Below, in pieces: positions 45,755-54,572 of a stretch of 58,149 bases of DNA. Each line of letters opens with the position of its first letter. The first letter of the stretch is position 1. A model generated the notes under the pieces. The model was not told where the DNA came from. It was given only the letters and a program-made list of their open reading frames with translations, and ran no database searches. The translations under genes and the position numbers were made by a program. The stretch is from Cyanobacteria bacterium UBA2566. Its GTDB lineage: Bacteria > Cyanobacteriota > Cyanobacteriia > Cyanobacteriales > Desertifilaceae. The stretch covers positions 1 through 58,149 of the forward strand of contig DDLS01000154.1 of NCBI GenBank assembly GCA_002340255.1. The letters run 5' to 3'.

Positions 45755-48700
45755 CTAATCCTCCAGTAGTGCATTCAATTTTTGATTAATCAATTCTTCA
45801 ACTTCTTCTTCTGACAGGTCTTGTATTAGAGCATATCTTTCTTCAAGATCTTCCTCTAGGGTATCCTCCTGTTGTTCGGGAATAGAAGATGGGCTATTGG
45901 CTATGGGTGAGCCAGATAATTGTTGAAGCAGGTATTCAACTAACTTGTCGATTGTCGGATAGTCAAATGCCAGGGTCGAGGGCAGAGTGATTTCCAAGTT
46001 TCTTTGTAGTTTATTGCGTAATTCAACGGAAGTCAAAGAATCCATTCCCAGTTCAAAAAACTTATCTTCTAATCCAATTTCGCTAACGTTCTTAAGACCT
46101 AATATTGGGCCCATCTGATTCCGCAGATGAGAGATGAGCAGCGATCGCCGCTCTTTGGGCGTAGCATTGCTTAACTGTTGTGCAATATTTGATTCAACAG
46201 TTGGGGTCACCTCAGTCGCTGTGGCTTTCTGTTGCCAATCTTCCAAGAAGGGAGAATGGGCAATCCGATCTTCCCAGATAGACCAATCCACATTGACAAC
46301 GCCCACTTCCGTTAACTCTCCAGTCAAGAGAATCGCTAAAGCCTCTAAAACTTCGTCAGGGGAAATAGCATTTAACCCCTGTTGTTGTAAACGAATATCT
46401 GCACCCCGTTCTGCTGCTTCTCCGACTTTGGATACGGTTCCCCAATGAATACTTAATGCCGGTAGTCCCATACTGCGTCGATAATGAGCTAAATGATCGA
46501 GAAAAGCATTAGCAGCAGCATGGTTACTCTGTCCAGAAGAACCAAACAGAGAAGCAACAGACGAGAACAGAATGAAGAAATCTAAAGGTTGGTTCTTAGT
46601 AAGCTGGTGCAAATTCCAAGCCCCTTCTATTTTGGCTTTCATAACGGGTTCAAAACTTGACCAAGTTTGATTTTGCAAGACGGCATCCGAGAGCATCCCC
46701 GCCGCATGAATCACTCCTGCTAGGGGGTATGGGGAGCGATTAATGCGATCGCACACCTGGGTGATTGCGTCTAGATCGGATACATCGGCCCTTTCTACTG
46801 TCACGGAACACCCCGATTTCTTCAGTTGAGCTAATTTTTCTGCGGTTAACGCATCAGGAGAACGGCGACTGAGCAACACCAAATGTTGAGCGCCTTGCTC
46901 AATCATCCAACCTGCTACCAGCAAACCTAATCCCCCTAAACCTCCTGCGATTAGATAAGTCACGTCTTTACCGAGGCTGGGAGGAATGGATGGTGTAGCC
47001 AGATCGTTCGGGACTAACCGAGAAACATAACGGCGTTGTCCTCGAAAAGCCACTTGATTTTCACCCTCCCTTGAATGGAGTTCATCCAATAAGTTTAATG
47101 CCTGAGTCTCCACCGATTCTGTTGGGTCAAGATCGACTCGAACACAGTTCAATTCTGGGTGTTCTAAGTCAATTACTTTGGCCATCCCCCATACTGGAGA
47201 TTGGGCGAGTCCAGATAATAGAGGTTCGGGTTCAGGAAGGGGTTGCACGCCTTGGGTTACGACCCATAATTTGGGCGGTTGGCTATTCTCAAGTTTGACT
47301 AATTCTTGCACTAAGGATAAGGTCGCGCCACATCCTGATTTCAACCATTCGTTTAACGGTTCTCTCTGAAGGATATCTCCCCTTTCCAGAGTCCAGCATT
47401 GCACCACTCCATATAAACTTGACTGTTGGACAATTTCAGTCATCATTTGTCCAAACTCTAAAGGGTGGTGAGGATTAAGGATAAATTCTGCTGCTCCAAT
47501 CTTTTGATAGTTTTCTCCAGGAAATACCAACGTGCAAGAGTGTCCGACTGAACGTAAATGGGTCGCTAGGTGCTGGGCAATTCCCTCTGGATCTGCCAAA
47601 ATCAACCAATGTTGAGAGACTGCTCGGTCTTCGAGTCTAGCGGTTTCTTCTGCTTGTGCAATCATCACGACTTGGTCAGAAGAGAGGTCTAATTGCCCCG
47701 ATTGTTCAGGGAGGATGACCGGCTCGCTAAATCCCGTTTCCTTCAACAGTTGCTGCCATTGCAGCCGATTGAGCAATGGATAATCAGGACGCAATTCATG
47801 ATCTTGAAATCTCCACCATCCTTCTAACAGTCCAAAAACCAAATCTAGCCATAGGTTCTGGGTTGCAACTTCTAATAAGACAATGAGTCCCCCTGGAGCG
47901 AGTAACTGATGTACGTTGTTTAAGGTCTGTTTGAGGTTTTCAGTCGCATGAAGGACATTAGCCGCGATCGCGATATCGTATTGATGTAAATCAACATTCT
48001 GTTGTTCGAGATCGCTTTCAATATCTAACGTTTGGTACGAAACAAAGGAATAGTCCTGAAATTTTTCTTGTGCTTTCCGGAGAAATAGGGGCCCTAGATC
48101 GGTAAAAACATATTGGGTTCGACTCGGTTGAAGGTGGGGGAGAAGGTAAGCGGTTGTTCCTCCTGTTCCTGCGCCGATTTCTAAGATTCTGACCCCTTGC
48201 CTTGGAGGTAACTTTTCTATCACTTGGCTGACTGCGCGTTGGACGATGGTATTCATCGCCTGAGCAGTGGGAGACTCTTGATAGAGGTGTGTTGCTGCGG
48301 TCAAATCCCCTTCTGGAAAGACTAGCTGTACCGGGTCTATCGCTCCTCGTAATACGGCACTCAACTGAGACGCACAACGGTGAAGAAGCGTTAATTCGGC
48401 AACGATATCTGGATATTTCTGTAATCTCGACTGATAAATTTGACTGGGATTTACGGGGGGTAGCTCTTGTACAACTTCCCATTGTTGCGATCGTTTTTTA
48501 AGCATTCCTTCTTGAACAAGAACTTGTAAAATCCGATTAAACAGTTGTTTTTGGCTATTGACGATCCCTAATTTTTGGGTGACTCTCTCTAGTGAAAACA
48601 GCTCTGTTGGCTGATAAGACCAGCCCATTTCATCTAGGGCTTGTATAATATACTCTATACCAATTTTCTCTAATAGAGTCAGAATATTTTCTGAAGTTCC

Positions 48701-51700
48701 TTCCTTGAGTTCTAACTGACCCAAAATAGATTGACGTTCCATGTCTACCGGTTGGATTAACCGGGTCTGACCAAAACCTACTTTTTCTCGCCAATCTATA
48801 GAATAAAAATAATCATGAATGCCCGCTTTTCCTAACTCTTGTCGATGTTGCTTGACCAAACACTTCAGTAATTTGGGAAGTAAATCAACTTCATGAGGAC
48901 TAAAATCTTCAACCGTTCTCAATCGTTCAGTTAAAGGCGATATCTCGCCCTGATTCAATAAGTTGATAATTGATGTTCCTTCGTTAATTTCAGAATCTTC
49001 TATCCAATACTTTTCTCCTTGAAATGGATAAGTCGGCAAAGAAACTTTCTGTCCAGAGAAACCAAAACTTTCATAAAATCCTAACCAATTTACCTTCGCC
49101 CCTTTTACATAGAATTCCCCTAAACTAGAGAGCATTTGTTGCCATTCTGGTATTCCTGGACGTAAGGAAGGCAAGCATAGGCCGCCTTCCTCAGGTAAAC
49201 ACTCTCTTCCCATGCCCAACAATACAGGTTTTGGCCCAATTTCCAAGAAATTTTCATATCCTTGCTCACATAAGGTCACCATGCTTTGTGCAAATCTAAC
49301 CGGTTCTTTGATATGATTCACCCAATATTGAGCAGTGCTGACTTCTTCTCCAACTTTTATACCTGTCACATTAGAAACTAACGGGATTTTGGGCTGACGA
49401 TAAGTTACTCTTTTAGCTATCGCTTCAAATTCAGCTATCATGGGTTCCATCAATGGGGAATGAAAGGCATGGGAGACTTGTAGCGTTTTAGTTTTAATTC
49501 CCAGACTTTCTAATTGACTACAAATTGCTGCTAAAGCTTCTATTTCCCCTGATATGACAATACTTCGTTGCCCATTAAAAGCGGCGATACTAACTTGTTT
49601 AGAATAGTTCTTTATGACTGCTTTGACTTGAGTTTCCGATGCTAATACAGAGACCATTTGGCCGCCGGGAGGCAAGCGTTGCATTAATTGTCCCCGCATG
49701 GCGATTAGTTTCAAACCTTCTTCTAAGGTGAAGACTCCGGAAATACAAGCAGCGACATATTCTCCGACACTATGACCCATCACAATACTGGGTTTTATTC
49801 CCCAAGATTCCCATAGTTTAGCTAAGGCATACTCTACAGCAAAGAGAGCGGGTTGGGTATAAGCAGTTTGGTGAATGAGAGAGGCCTCAAGGGGCTGAGA
49901 TTCATCAGGATATAAAACTTTTAATAGAGGGACTTCTAAATAGGATTTTAGAATTGTGTCACATTCGTCTAAAACCTGGCGAAAAGTTGGGTGTCTTTCA
50001 TATAATTGTCGTCCCATATTGATAGATTGAGACCCTTGACCGGTAAATAGAAAAGCCACATCTTGAGAGTGGGCTGACGGTGCTGTTCCTCGAATGACCC
50101 CGTAGGTGTAAGGTTGGTTGACAAATTCTAAGAGTTTTTCCTCTAACTCTTGCTTCGACTCAGCCACGATTGCTAGTCTTTCTTCAAAATGCGCCCGTCC
50201 TAGGGTACTGGTATAGCAAATGTCTGCTATTTCAGATTCATTCTGAGATTGTAAATAAGGGATATAATTCTGGGCTAAGTCTTGCAGCGCGGGTTTGGTT
50301 TTAGCACTAAGCGTTAATATATTGAATGAAGGAGCTAGTTCTGTTTGTAGTTTGTCTTGTTCGGGCGGTTCTTCCAAAACGATATGAGCGTTGACTCCTC
50401 CAAAACCAAAGGAACTTACTCCGGCTCGCCTAGGAACTATTTCTCCATTTTCTGTAATTAGTGGTTTCCATTCTTGAGTTTCTCTGACTAGATAAAATGG
50501 TGTGTGCTTTAAGTCTATTCGAGTATTGAGTTTCTGGAAGTTAATGATTTTAGGTATTTTTTTGTTTTTTATCGATAATAAAACTTTGATTAATCCAGCT
50601 ATTCCGGCGGCGGCTTCTGTATGCCCAATATTCGTTTTTACTGCTCCTAGACCACAGTAGGGATTTTGTGGTGCTGGGATTCCATAGTGTTGATGGAGTT
50701 GTTTGAAACTCCGTTTGAGACTATTGATTTCTATGGGATCTCCCAAGGGTGTTCCTGTACCATGGGTTTCTATGTAAGAAACGGTGTTAGGCGCGATATT
50801 GGCTTGGGTATAGGCAGCTCGTAGAACTTGAGTTTGAGCATAAATATTAGGAGCGGTTAATGTTCTTGCTTTGCCCCCATGATTGACGGCACTTCCTTTG
50901 ATAACACCATAAATTTGATCTCGGTCTAATCGGGCTTGTTCTAGAGGTTTTAATAGGATTATTCCGGCTCCTTCTCCTCTAACATAGCCATCGGCTTGGC
51001 TATCAAATGTTTTGCATTGCCCTGTTGGAGATAACATGCCGAGCTGACTGAATGATATATAGCTGGTGGGAGTGCATAATATATTGATTCCACCTACAAG
51101 TGCCATTTGGCATTCTTGTGCTTGAATGGAATTGATGGCTTGGTGCAGAGCAACTAGAGAACTCGAACAAGCGGTATCTACGGGCACACTAGGACCATGA
51201 AAGTTAAAGAAATAAGAGATTCTGTTAGCAATCATGCAGGTGTACGTTCCTGTGGCGGTATGTCCCTGAATATTGCCATTTTGATGTTGTATTTGATTAT
51301 AGTCAGAGTTGCAAACACCGATAAATACTCCTATCTGGTTTCCGGAGAGTTCTAACGGTGAATAACCTGCATCTTCTAAACAAGACCAACTCAATTCTAG
51401 GAGAATCCTCTGTTGAGGGTCTATTCGACTGGCTTCCCTTGGCGAAATCCCGAAAAATCCGGCATCAAATTTATCAATGCCTTCGATTAATCCGGACCAT
51501 TTACTAATCGTTTTGTTGGCAGTCTCTGGAATGGAAGAGTAAAATTTGTCAATATCCCATCTCTGGGATGTGGTAGTGATACTATTGACTCCTTGGAGTA
51601 AATTATTCCAGTATTCACTGTAGCTTTTTGCGCCAGGGAAGCGACAGCTTATGCCCACAACAGCTATGGATCGCTCATGGTGATTGGTTTCGTTCTCATT

Positions 51701-51715
51701 CGTTGCAGAAATCAT
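45755..51715 (-). CDS. PKS module 1: KS-AT-cMT-KR-ACP
   Basis: The protein is 1986 aa from ATG 51715; a TTG at 51724 would add three residues. Unlike the other KS-first proteins it has no N-terminal docking helix, as expected for the first protein. The KS has Cys183, His318 and His365, and its core reads NHGGK where all other KSs here have N-(Q/H)-DG. AT Ser649 and HAFH 749-752 indicate malonyl. The cMT at about 1010-1365 has EIGAGTGG near 1179-1186. In the KR (about 1370-1800; GGLGGLG) His1732 replaces Tyr (SNHAAANAF); it is B-type by its LSD motif. ACP Ser1893. The C-terminal tail (LSEEEVEELINQ) is a docking helix. No loading domain is present in this protein or upstream, so the starter probably reaches the KS or ACP directly. 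Confidence 0.95.
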   Translation of the reverse strand: MISATNENETNHHERSIAVVGISCRFPGAKSYSEYWNNLLQGVNSITTTSQRWDIDKFYSSIPETANKTISKWSGLIEGIDKFDAGFFGISPREASRIDPQQRILLELSWSCLEDAGYSPLELSGNQIGVFIGVCNSDYNQIQHQNGNIQGHTATGTYTCMIANRISYFFNFHGPSVPVDTACSSSLVALHQAINSIQAQECQMALVGGINILCTPTSYISFSQLGMLSPTGQCKTFDSQADGYVRGEGAGIILLKPLEQARLDRDQIYGVIKGSAVNHGGKARTLTAPNIYAQTQVLRAAYTQANIAPNTVSYIETHGTGTPLGDPIEINSLKRSFKQLHQHYGIPAPQNPYCGLGAVKTNIGHTEAAAGIAGLIKVLLSIKNKKIPKIINFQKLNTRIDLKHTPFYLVRETQEWKPLITENGEIVPRRAGVSSFGFGGVNAHIVLEEPPEQDKLQTELAPSFNILTLSAKTKPALQDLAQNYIPYLQSQNESEIADICYTSTLGRAHFEERLAIVAESKQELEEKLLEFVNQPYTYGVIRGTAPSAHSQDVAFLFTGQGSQSINMGRQLYERHPTFRQVLDECDTILKSYLEVPLLKVLYPDESQPLEASLIHQTAYTQPALFAVEYALAKLWESWGIKPSIVMGHSVGEYVAACISGVFTLEEGLKLIAMRGQLMQRLPPGGQMVSVLASETQVKAVIKNYSKQVSIAAFNGQRSIVISGEIEALAAICSQLESLGIKTKTLQVSHAFHSPLMEPMIAEFEAIAKRVTYRQPKIPLVSNVTGIKVGEEVSTAQYWVNHIKEPVRFAQSMVTLCEQGYENFLEIGPKPVLLGMGRECLPEEGGLCLPSLRPGIPEWQQMLSSLGEFYVKGAKVNWLGFYESFGFSGQKVSLPTYPFQGEKYWIEDSEINEGTSIINLLNQGEISPLTERLRTVEDFSPHEVDLLPKLLKCLVKQHRQELGKAGIHDYFYSIDWREKVGFGQTRLIQPVDMERQSILGQLELKEGTSENILTLLEKIGIEYIIQALDEMGWSYQPTELFSLERVTQKLGIVNSQKQLFNRILQVLVQEGMLKKRSQQWEVVQELPPVNPSQIYQSRLQKYPDIVAELTLLHRCASQLSAVLRGAIDPVQLVFPEGDLTAATHLYQESPTAQAMNTIVQRAVSQVIEKLPPRQGVRILEIGAGTGGTTAYLLPHLQPSRTQYVFTDLGPLFLRKAQEKFQDYSFVSYQTLDIESDLEQQNVDLHQYDIAIAANVLHATENLKQTLNNVHQLLAPGGLIVLLEVATQNLWLDLVFGLLEGWWRFQDHELRPDYPLLNRLQWQQLLKETGFSEPVILPEQSGQLDLSSDQVVMIAQAEETARLEDRAVSQHWLILADPEGIAQHLATHLRSVGHSCTLVFPGENYQKIGAAEFILNPHHPLEFGQMMTEIVQQSSLYGVVQCWTLERGDILQREPLNEWLKSGCGATLSLVQELVKLENSQPPKLWVVTQGVQPLPEPEPLLSGLAQSPVWGMAKVIDLEHPELNCVRVDLDPTESVETQALNLLDELHSREGENQVAFRGQRRYVSRLVPNDLATPSIPPSLGKDVTYLIAGGLGGLGLLVAGWMIEQGAQHLVLLSRRSPDALTAEKLAQLKKSGCSVTVERADVSDLDAITQVCDRINRSPYPLAGVIHAAGMLSDAVLQNQTWSSFEPVMKAKIEGAWNLHQLTKNQPLDFFILFSSVASLFGSSGQSNHAAANAFLDHLAHYRRSMGLPALSIHWGTVSKVGEAAERGADIRLQQQGLNAISPDEVLEALAILLTGELTEVGVVNVDWSIWEDRIAHSPFLEDWQQKATATEVTPTVESNIAQQLSNATPKERRSLLISHLRNQMGPILGLKNVSEIGLEDKFFELGMDSLTSVELRNKLQRNLEITLPSTLAFDYPTIDKLVEYLLQQLSGSPIANSPSSIPEQQEDTLEEDLEERYALIQDLSEEEVEELINQKLNALLED

Positions 51716-51748
51716 CTCTTCCAAGTCTTAAAGCCCAGGTCACTAACT

Positions 51749-51754
51749 ATTATA
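51749..51754 (-). promoter_or_regulatory. Extended -10 promoter candidate for the PKS/NRPS operon
   Basis: On the minus strand this is TATAAT preceded by TGG, a perfect -10 with the TGn extension. It is about 34 bases from the ATG of module 1, which would give a short leader. No good -35 lies 16-18 bases upstream; a TTGTGT sits at only 12 bases. Extended -10 promoters can work without one. The 239-base region 51716-51954 also has to carry the promoter of the divergent DICT gene, which I cannot place. Confidence 0.45.
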
Positions 51755-51954
51755 CCATAGGTGGGGACACAATGAGCGATCGCTCTCAACAGAAGCTTTA
51801 ATTCGTCCATGATAGGCATCCTAAGTGCAGGAGTTGTATGATAAGCGTCTTTTTTGATTTTCTGAAAAGTGTGGCTCTACCCTGGTAAGTTATGTCAAAA
51901 TGTAATGCAAGAATTGAAGATTAATATTTCATAAGCAACTGATAAGATAAAATA

Positions 51955-53316
51955 ATGTTAACTGGCTCAATCCTGCAAAAACTGCATACAGCCCACAAAA
52001 ACACCCAACCCCTGAACTTTGGGGTCTATTATAAAAATACTTTGGTTGCCCTGTGTCATGCCTTAGAAGATTTTATTCTCCAATGTGAGGATCAGCCCCT
52101 GCTGATTGCAGCATTCCAACAGGGGAAATGGTATGAGCAAGAAGCAGAACGCTATCGAGAATTAGCCCAGCGAGCTTCCGAAGTGGTGATTTTAGCCACT
52201 GAAGAGGCAGGATTTACTCAACATCCGACCAGTCAATTCCCCAATGTTCAATTAGTGGGTCTAGAGAGCCACGATCCAGTTTGTCAGGAATGGCATCTGA
52301 TTATTCTGTCCAACAATTATACGGCGATGGTCTTATGTCAAGAATTATCTGCGGTTGATTATGGGGTAAAAGGATGGCCAAAAAACGATTGCGAACGGAA
52401 ATTTTATGGGTTTTGGACATTTGAACCGACGTTAGTTAAGGAAACTGTTACGTTAGTGGCCGAACATCTGCAAGCCTACGATCCAAAATTAGCTCAACAG
52501 CTCGGCGATCGCCTGAAAAATATCACCCCTAAACCTCCAGAAGCCGATCTGCTCAATGCTGTCGTTTCTTCTGTTGTAGACTATCTGCAAAACTGCCAAA
52601 ATCAACTTAACCCTTACAATAGTGATTCCCCTCTCTATCAGTTTCAAGACCTGACGGATAACTTGCGCTCCAATAAAATTCAAGCCTTGTTACGGATGGC
52701 TCAAGTCATTGACCAAGCCGATCTGAGCAACCCCCATGTAGCGACAGAAGTGGCAGCGCTCTCAGATGTAATGGGACAATTGCTAGATTTACCGGTGTGG
52801 CAAGTGAAACGCTTACGGTTAGCGGCTCTGCTCCATCGACTGCCCTGCTTACAAGGTCTCCCCGAAGCCCTCGATCCCTACCAAAGCAAACGGCAACAAG
52901 AACTTCAGGAACAGCTCTCAGACTTGCCCAAATCTTCGATTTTGCGGATGATGCCCCAACTTCAGGCGATCGCCCATATTATTAGTCATCAAAACGAACA
53001 TTGGGATGGTTCTGGCAAACCGGAAGGTCTCGCCTACGATCGGATTCCGATTGAATCTCGGATTCTCAGTCTGATTGCGACCTTTGAACAGCAGTTCCAG
53101 AGTCAGAATTCCCAAGAGGCGATCGCAGCCCTAGAATATTGCCAAGACCTGGCTGGAACCCAATTTGACCCCAAATTAGTTGAAACGTTGACCTTATTAG
53201 TGCGAGGAATGCAACAGGGCTTGCAACTCTCGAACTTGCCCCCTAAAATTGCTTCAGGCATCTGGTTACTTGATGAAAATCCCACCCCCCTTACTTCCCT
53301 GAACTCAACCTACTGA
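51955..53316 (+). CDS. DICT sensory domain protein with degenerate HD-GYP-like region
   Basis: The protein is 453 aa from ATG 51955, without a strong ribosome binding site. Residues 1-195 match the DICT domain, a cyanobacterial sensory module often fused to signalling domains. From about residue 225 the sequence follows an HD/HD-GYP fold. The AALLH position near 290-295 continues RLP where an active enzyme has DIGK, and the GYP region reads HWDGSGKPEG near 346. The metal-binding His-Asp is therefore lost and phosphodiesterase activity is unlikely. The stop shares one base with the start of the pentapeptide gene (TGATG). It is divergent from the PKS operon across 239 bases, so a regulatory link is possible but unproven. 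Confidence 0.8.
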   Translation: MLTGSILQKLHTAHKNTQPLNFGVYYKNTLVALCHALEDFILQCEDQPLLIAAFQQGKWYEQEAERYRELAQRASEVVILATEEAGFTQHPTSQFPNVQLVGLESHDPVCQEWHLIILSNNYTAMVLCQELSAVDYGVKGWPKNDCERKFYGFWTFEPTLVKETVTLVAEHLQAYDPKLAQQLGDRLKNITPKPPEADLLNAVVSSVVDYLQNCQNQLNPYNSDSPLYQFQDLTDNLRSNKIQALLRMAQVIDQADLSNPHVATEVAALSDVMGQLLDLPVWQVKRLRLAALLHRLPCLQGLPEALDPYQSKRQQELQEQLSDLPKSSILRMMPQLQAIAHIISHQNEHWDGSGKPEGLAYDRIPIESRILSLIATFEQQFQSQNSQEAIAALEYCQDLAGTQFDPKLVETLTLLVRGMQQGLQLSNLPPKIASGIWLLDENPTPLTSLNSTY

Positions 53317-53975
53317 TGAATCTAATAAATACTATGGATTTAGATCTTGTTGCCCTTCGTGCTGGCCATCTCAAACACCTTCCAGGGGTAAACTTAGAAG
53401 ATGAAGACCTGACTGAAGTCCAACTTCCGAATGCTGATTTAGCGGGAGCTAACTTAGTGGGAACGATTCTTTCCTCTGCTAATCTCAAAGGAACCCGACT
53501 CGACGGTGCAAATCTGATGGCAGCTCAACTGATTGGGGCTGATCTGCGGGGAAATTTACTCGGATCAAACTTAATGCAAGCAGATTTAACCCAAGCTGAC
53601 TTGCGAGGGAGTAACCTTAGAGGGGCTAACTTGATGAGTGCTACTTTAACCCAAGCTTCCTTAGCGGGGGCATTTCTCAGTGGCGCGAACCTGATCGGGG
53701 TTAAGCTACAAGGTGCAGATTTGCGAGGCGCTGACTTGCGAGGTGCAAATTTGAATAATGCTAATCTTAAAGGGGTTGATTTAAGTTATGCCGATCTCCA
53801 AGGAGCAAGCTTAACTCAAGCGAATTTAGAAGAAGCTGACTTACGTGGTGCGAATTTGATTGGTGCTAACTTAAAAGAAGCCCATTTACTCTGTGCCGAG
53901 TTAGAGGGTGCAAATCTGACGGGGATTACTTGGGAAGGCGCTTGTTTAGTCGGAACAAGCCAGAACCCGGGATAG
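53316..53975 (+). CDS. Pentapeptide repeat protein
   Basis: The protein is 219 aa. From about residue 35 to 210 it is an almost unbroken series of A(D/N)LxG-type pentapeptides (more than 30 units, such as GADLRGADLRGANL), which fold as a right-handed quadrilateral beta-helix. The N-terminal 25 residues are non-repetitive. ATG 53316 overlaps the DICT gene stop by one base; the ATG at 53334 is a possible alternative. No signal peptide is seen, so it is probably cytoplasmic. Such proteins are very common in cyanobacteria and most have no known function; the coupling to the DICT gene suggests a shared signalling role. Confidence 0.92.
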   Translation: MNLINTMDLDLVALRAGHLKHLPGVNLEDEDLTEVQLPNADLAGANLVGTILSSANLKGTRLDGANLMAAQLIGADLRGNLLGSNLMQADLTQADLRGSNLRGANLMSATLTQASLAGAFLSGANLIGVKLQGADLRGADLRGANLNNANLKGVDLSYADLQGASLTQANLEEADLRGANLIGANLKEAHLLCAELEGANLTGITWEGACLVGTSQNPG

Positions 53976-54076
53976 GATTGTCAAAGGGGTTTTATGCGAT
54001 TGCCTTGTTCTTCGGTAGACCTTAAGAATAGGGCAGTAGATGCCATAGAGTCATCCCATTTTTGGTTAAGAGTTCT

Positions 54077-54541
54077 ATGCAGCACATTCAATTTGAACCA
54101 TCCCAATTTACCATCCTGGTGGTTGAAGATAATGCCACTAACATGCGCTTGTTGATTGAAATTTTGCTTGATGATGGCTATCAAGTGGAAGCAGCAGTCA
54201 ATGGTCTTGAAGCGTTAGAAATCGCTGCACAAATCCGTCCCGATCTGATCCTTCTAGATGTGATGATGCCAGGTCTGAATGGCTATGAAGTGTATCAAAA
54301 ACTCCAGGACAATCCTCAAACAGAGGAAATTCCGGTGATTTTCATTACGGCGATCGCTCAGGTGGCAGATAAAATTAAAGCCTTTGAACTGGGAGCGATT
54401 GATTATATTACCAAACCGTTCAATATCAGAGAAGTCATGGTACGGTTGAAAGGGCATTTGATTCGGCGATCGCAGCATAAGTATTTGGAAGAAAAAATCA
54501 TGACCCTAGAACAGGCCTTATCAAACCATCAAAAGAATTAA
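54077..54541 (+). CDS. Single-domain response regulator (REC)
   Basis: The protein is 154 aa from ATG 54077, with AAGAG a few bases upstream; a TTG at 54062 in the same frame is less likely. It consists of one receiver domain: acidic pair near residues 17-18 (VVEDN), phospho-acceptor Asp61 (ILLDVMMPG), Thr in FITA, and Lys in TKPF. A helical tail of about 25 residues follows (YLEEKIMTLEQAL), possibly a short coiled coil for dimerisation. There is no output domain, so it is either a phospho-relay element or works by protein-protein contact. No histidine kinase is in the window. Confidence 0.92.
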   Translation: MQHIQFEPSQFTILVVEDNATNMRLLIEILLDDGYQVEAAVNGLEALEIAAQIRPDLILLDVMMPGLNGYEVYQKLQDNPQTEEIPVIFITAIAQVADKIKAFELGAIDYITKPFNIREVMVRLKGHLIRRSQHKYLEEKIMTLEQALSNHQKN

Positions 54542-54572
54542 TCGATTGCCTATTCCCTATTCCCTTCTGTTC

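Larger units (their letters stand above)
3460..51715 (-). other. Type I PKS/NRPS biosynthetic gene cluster (looekeyolide-like)
   Basis: Nine genes in one direction, in the same order as the predicted assembly steps: six PKS genes (six KS domains in total), a keto-acid NRPS module, a PhyH dioxygenase and a terminal NRPS with thioesterase. Most junctions are overlaps or gaps of a few bases; the larger ones are 52 bases (split module 4), 44 bases (before PhyH) and 80 bases (before the last NRPS). Both ends are bounded by unrelated conserved genes, so the cluster appears complete. No phosphopantetheinyl transferase, transporter, type II thioesterase or dedicated regulator is seen inside it. The product match to looekeyolides (20-membered ring, polyketide chain, 2-hydroxy acid related to methionine, D-Leu) is from memory of the published structures and is an inference. 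Confidence 0.9.

Noticed and set aside
47500..49100. A dehydratase domain between AT and MT in the long modules
   Set aside because: The region is helical and shared by all EIGAGTGG-type MT modules. I find no HxxxGxxxxP motif and no hot-dog repeat, so it is the N-terminal lobe and linker of the C-methyltransferase.
17716..51715. Long repeated segments suggesting a duplicated region or assembly artefact
   Set aside because: The repeats are homologous KS, AT, MT and KR domains that have diverged at many positions, as normal for modular PKS. No long exact repeat was noticed by eye.
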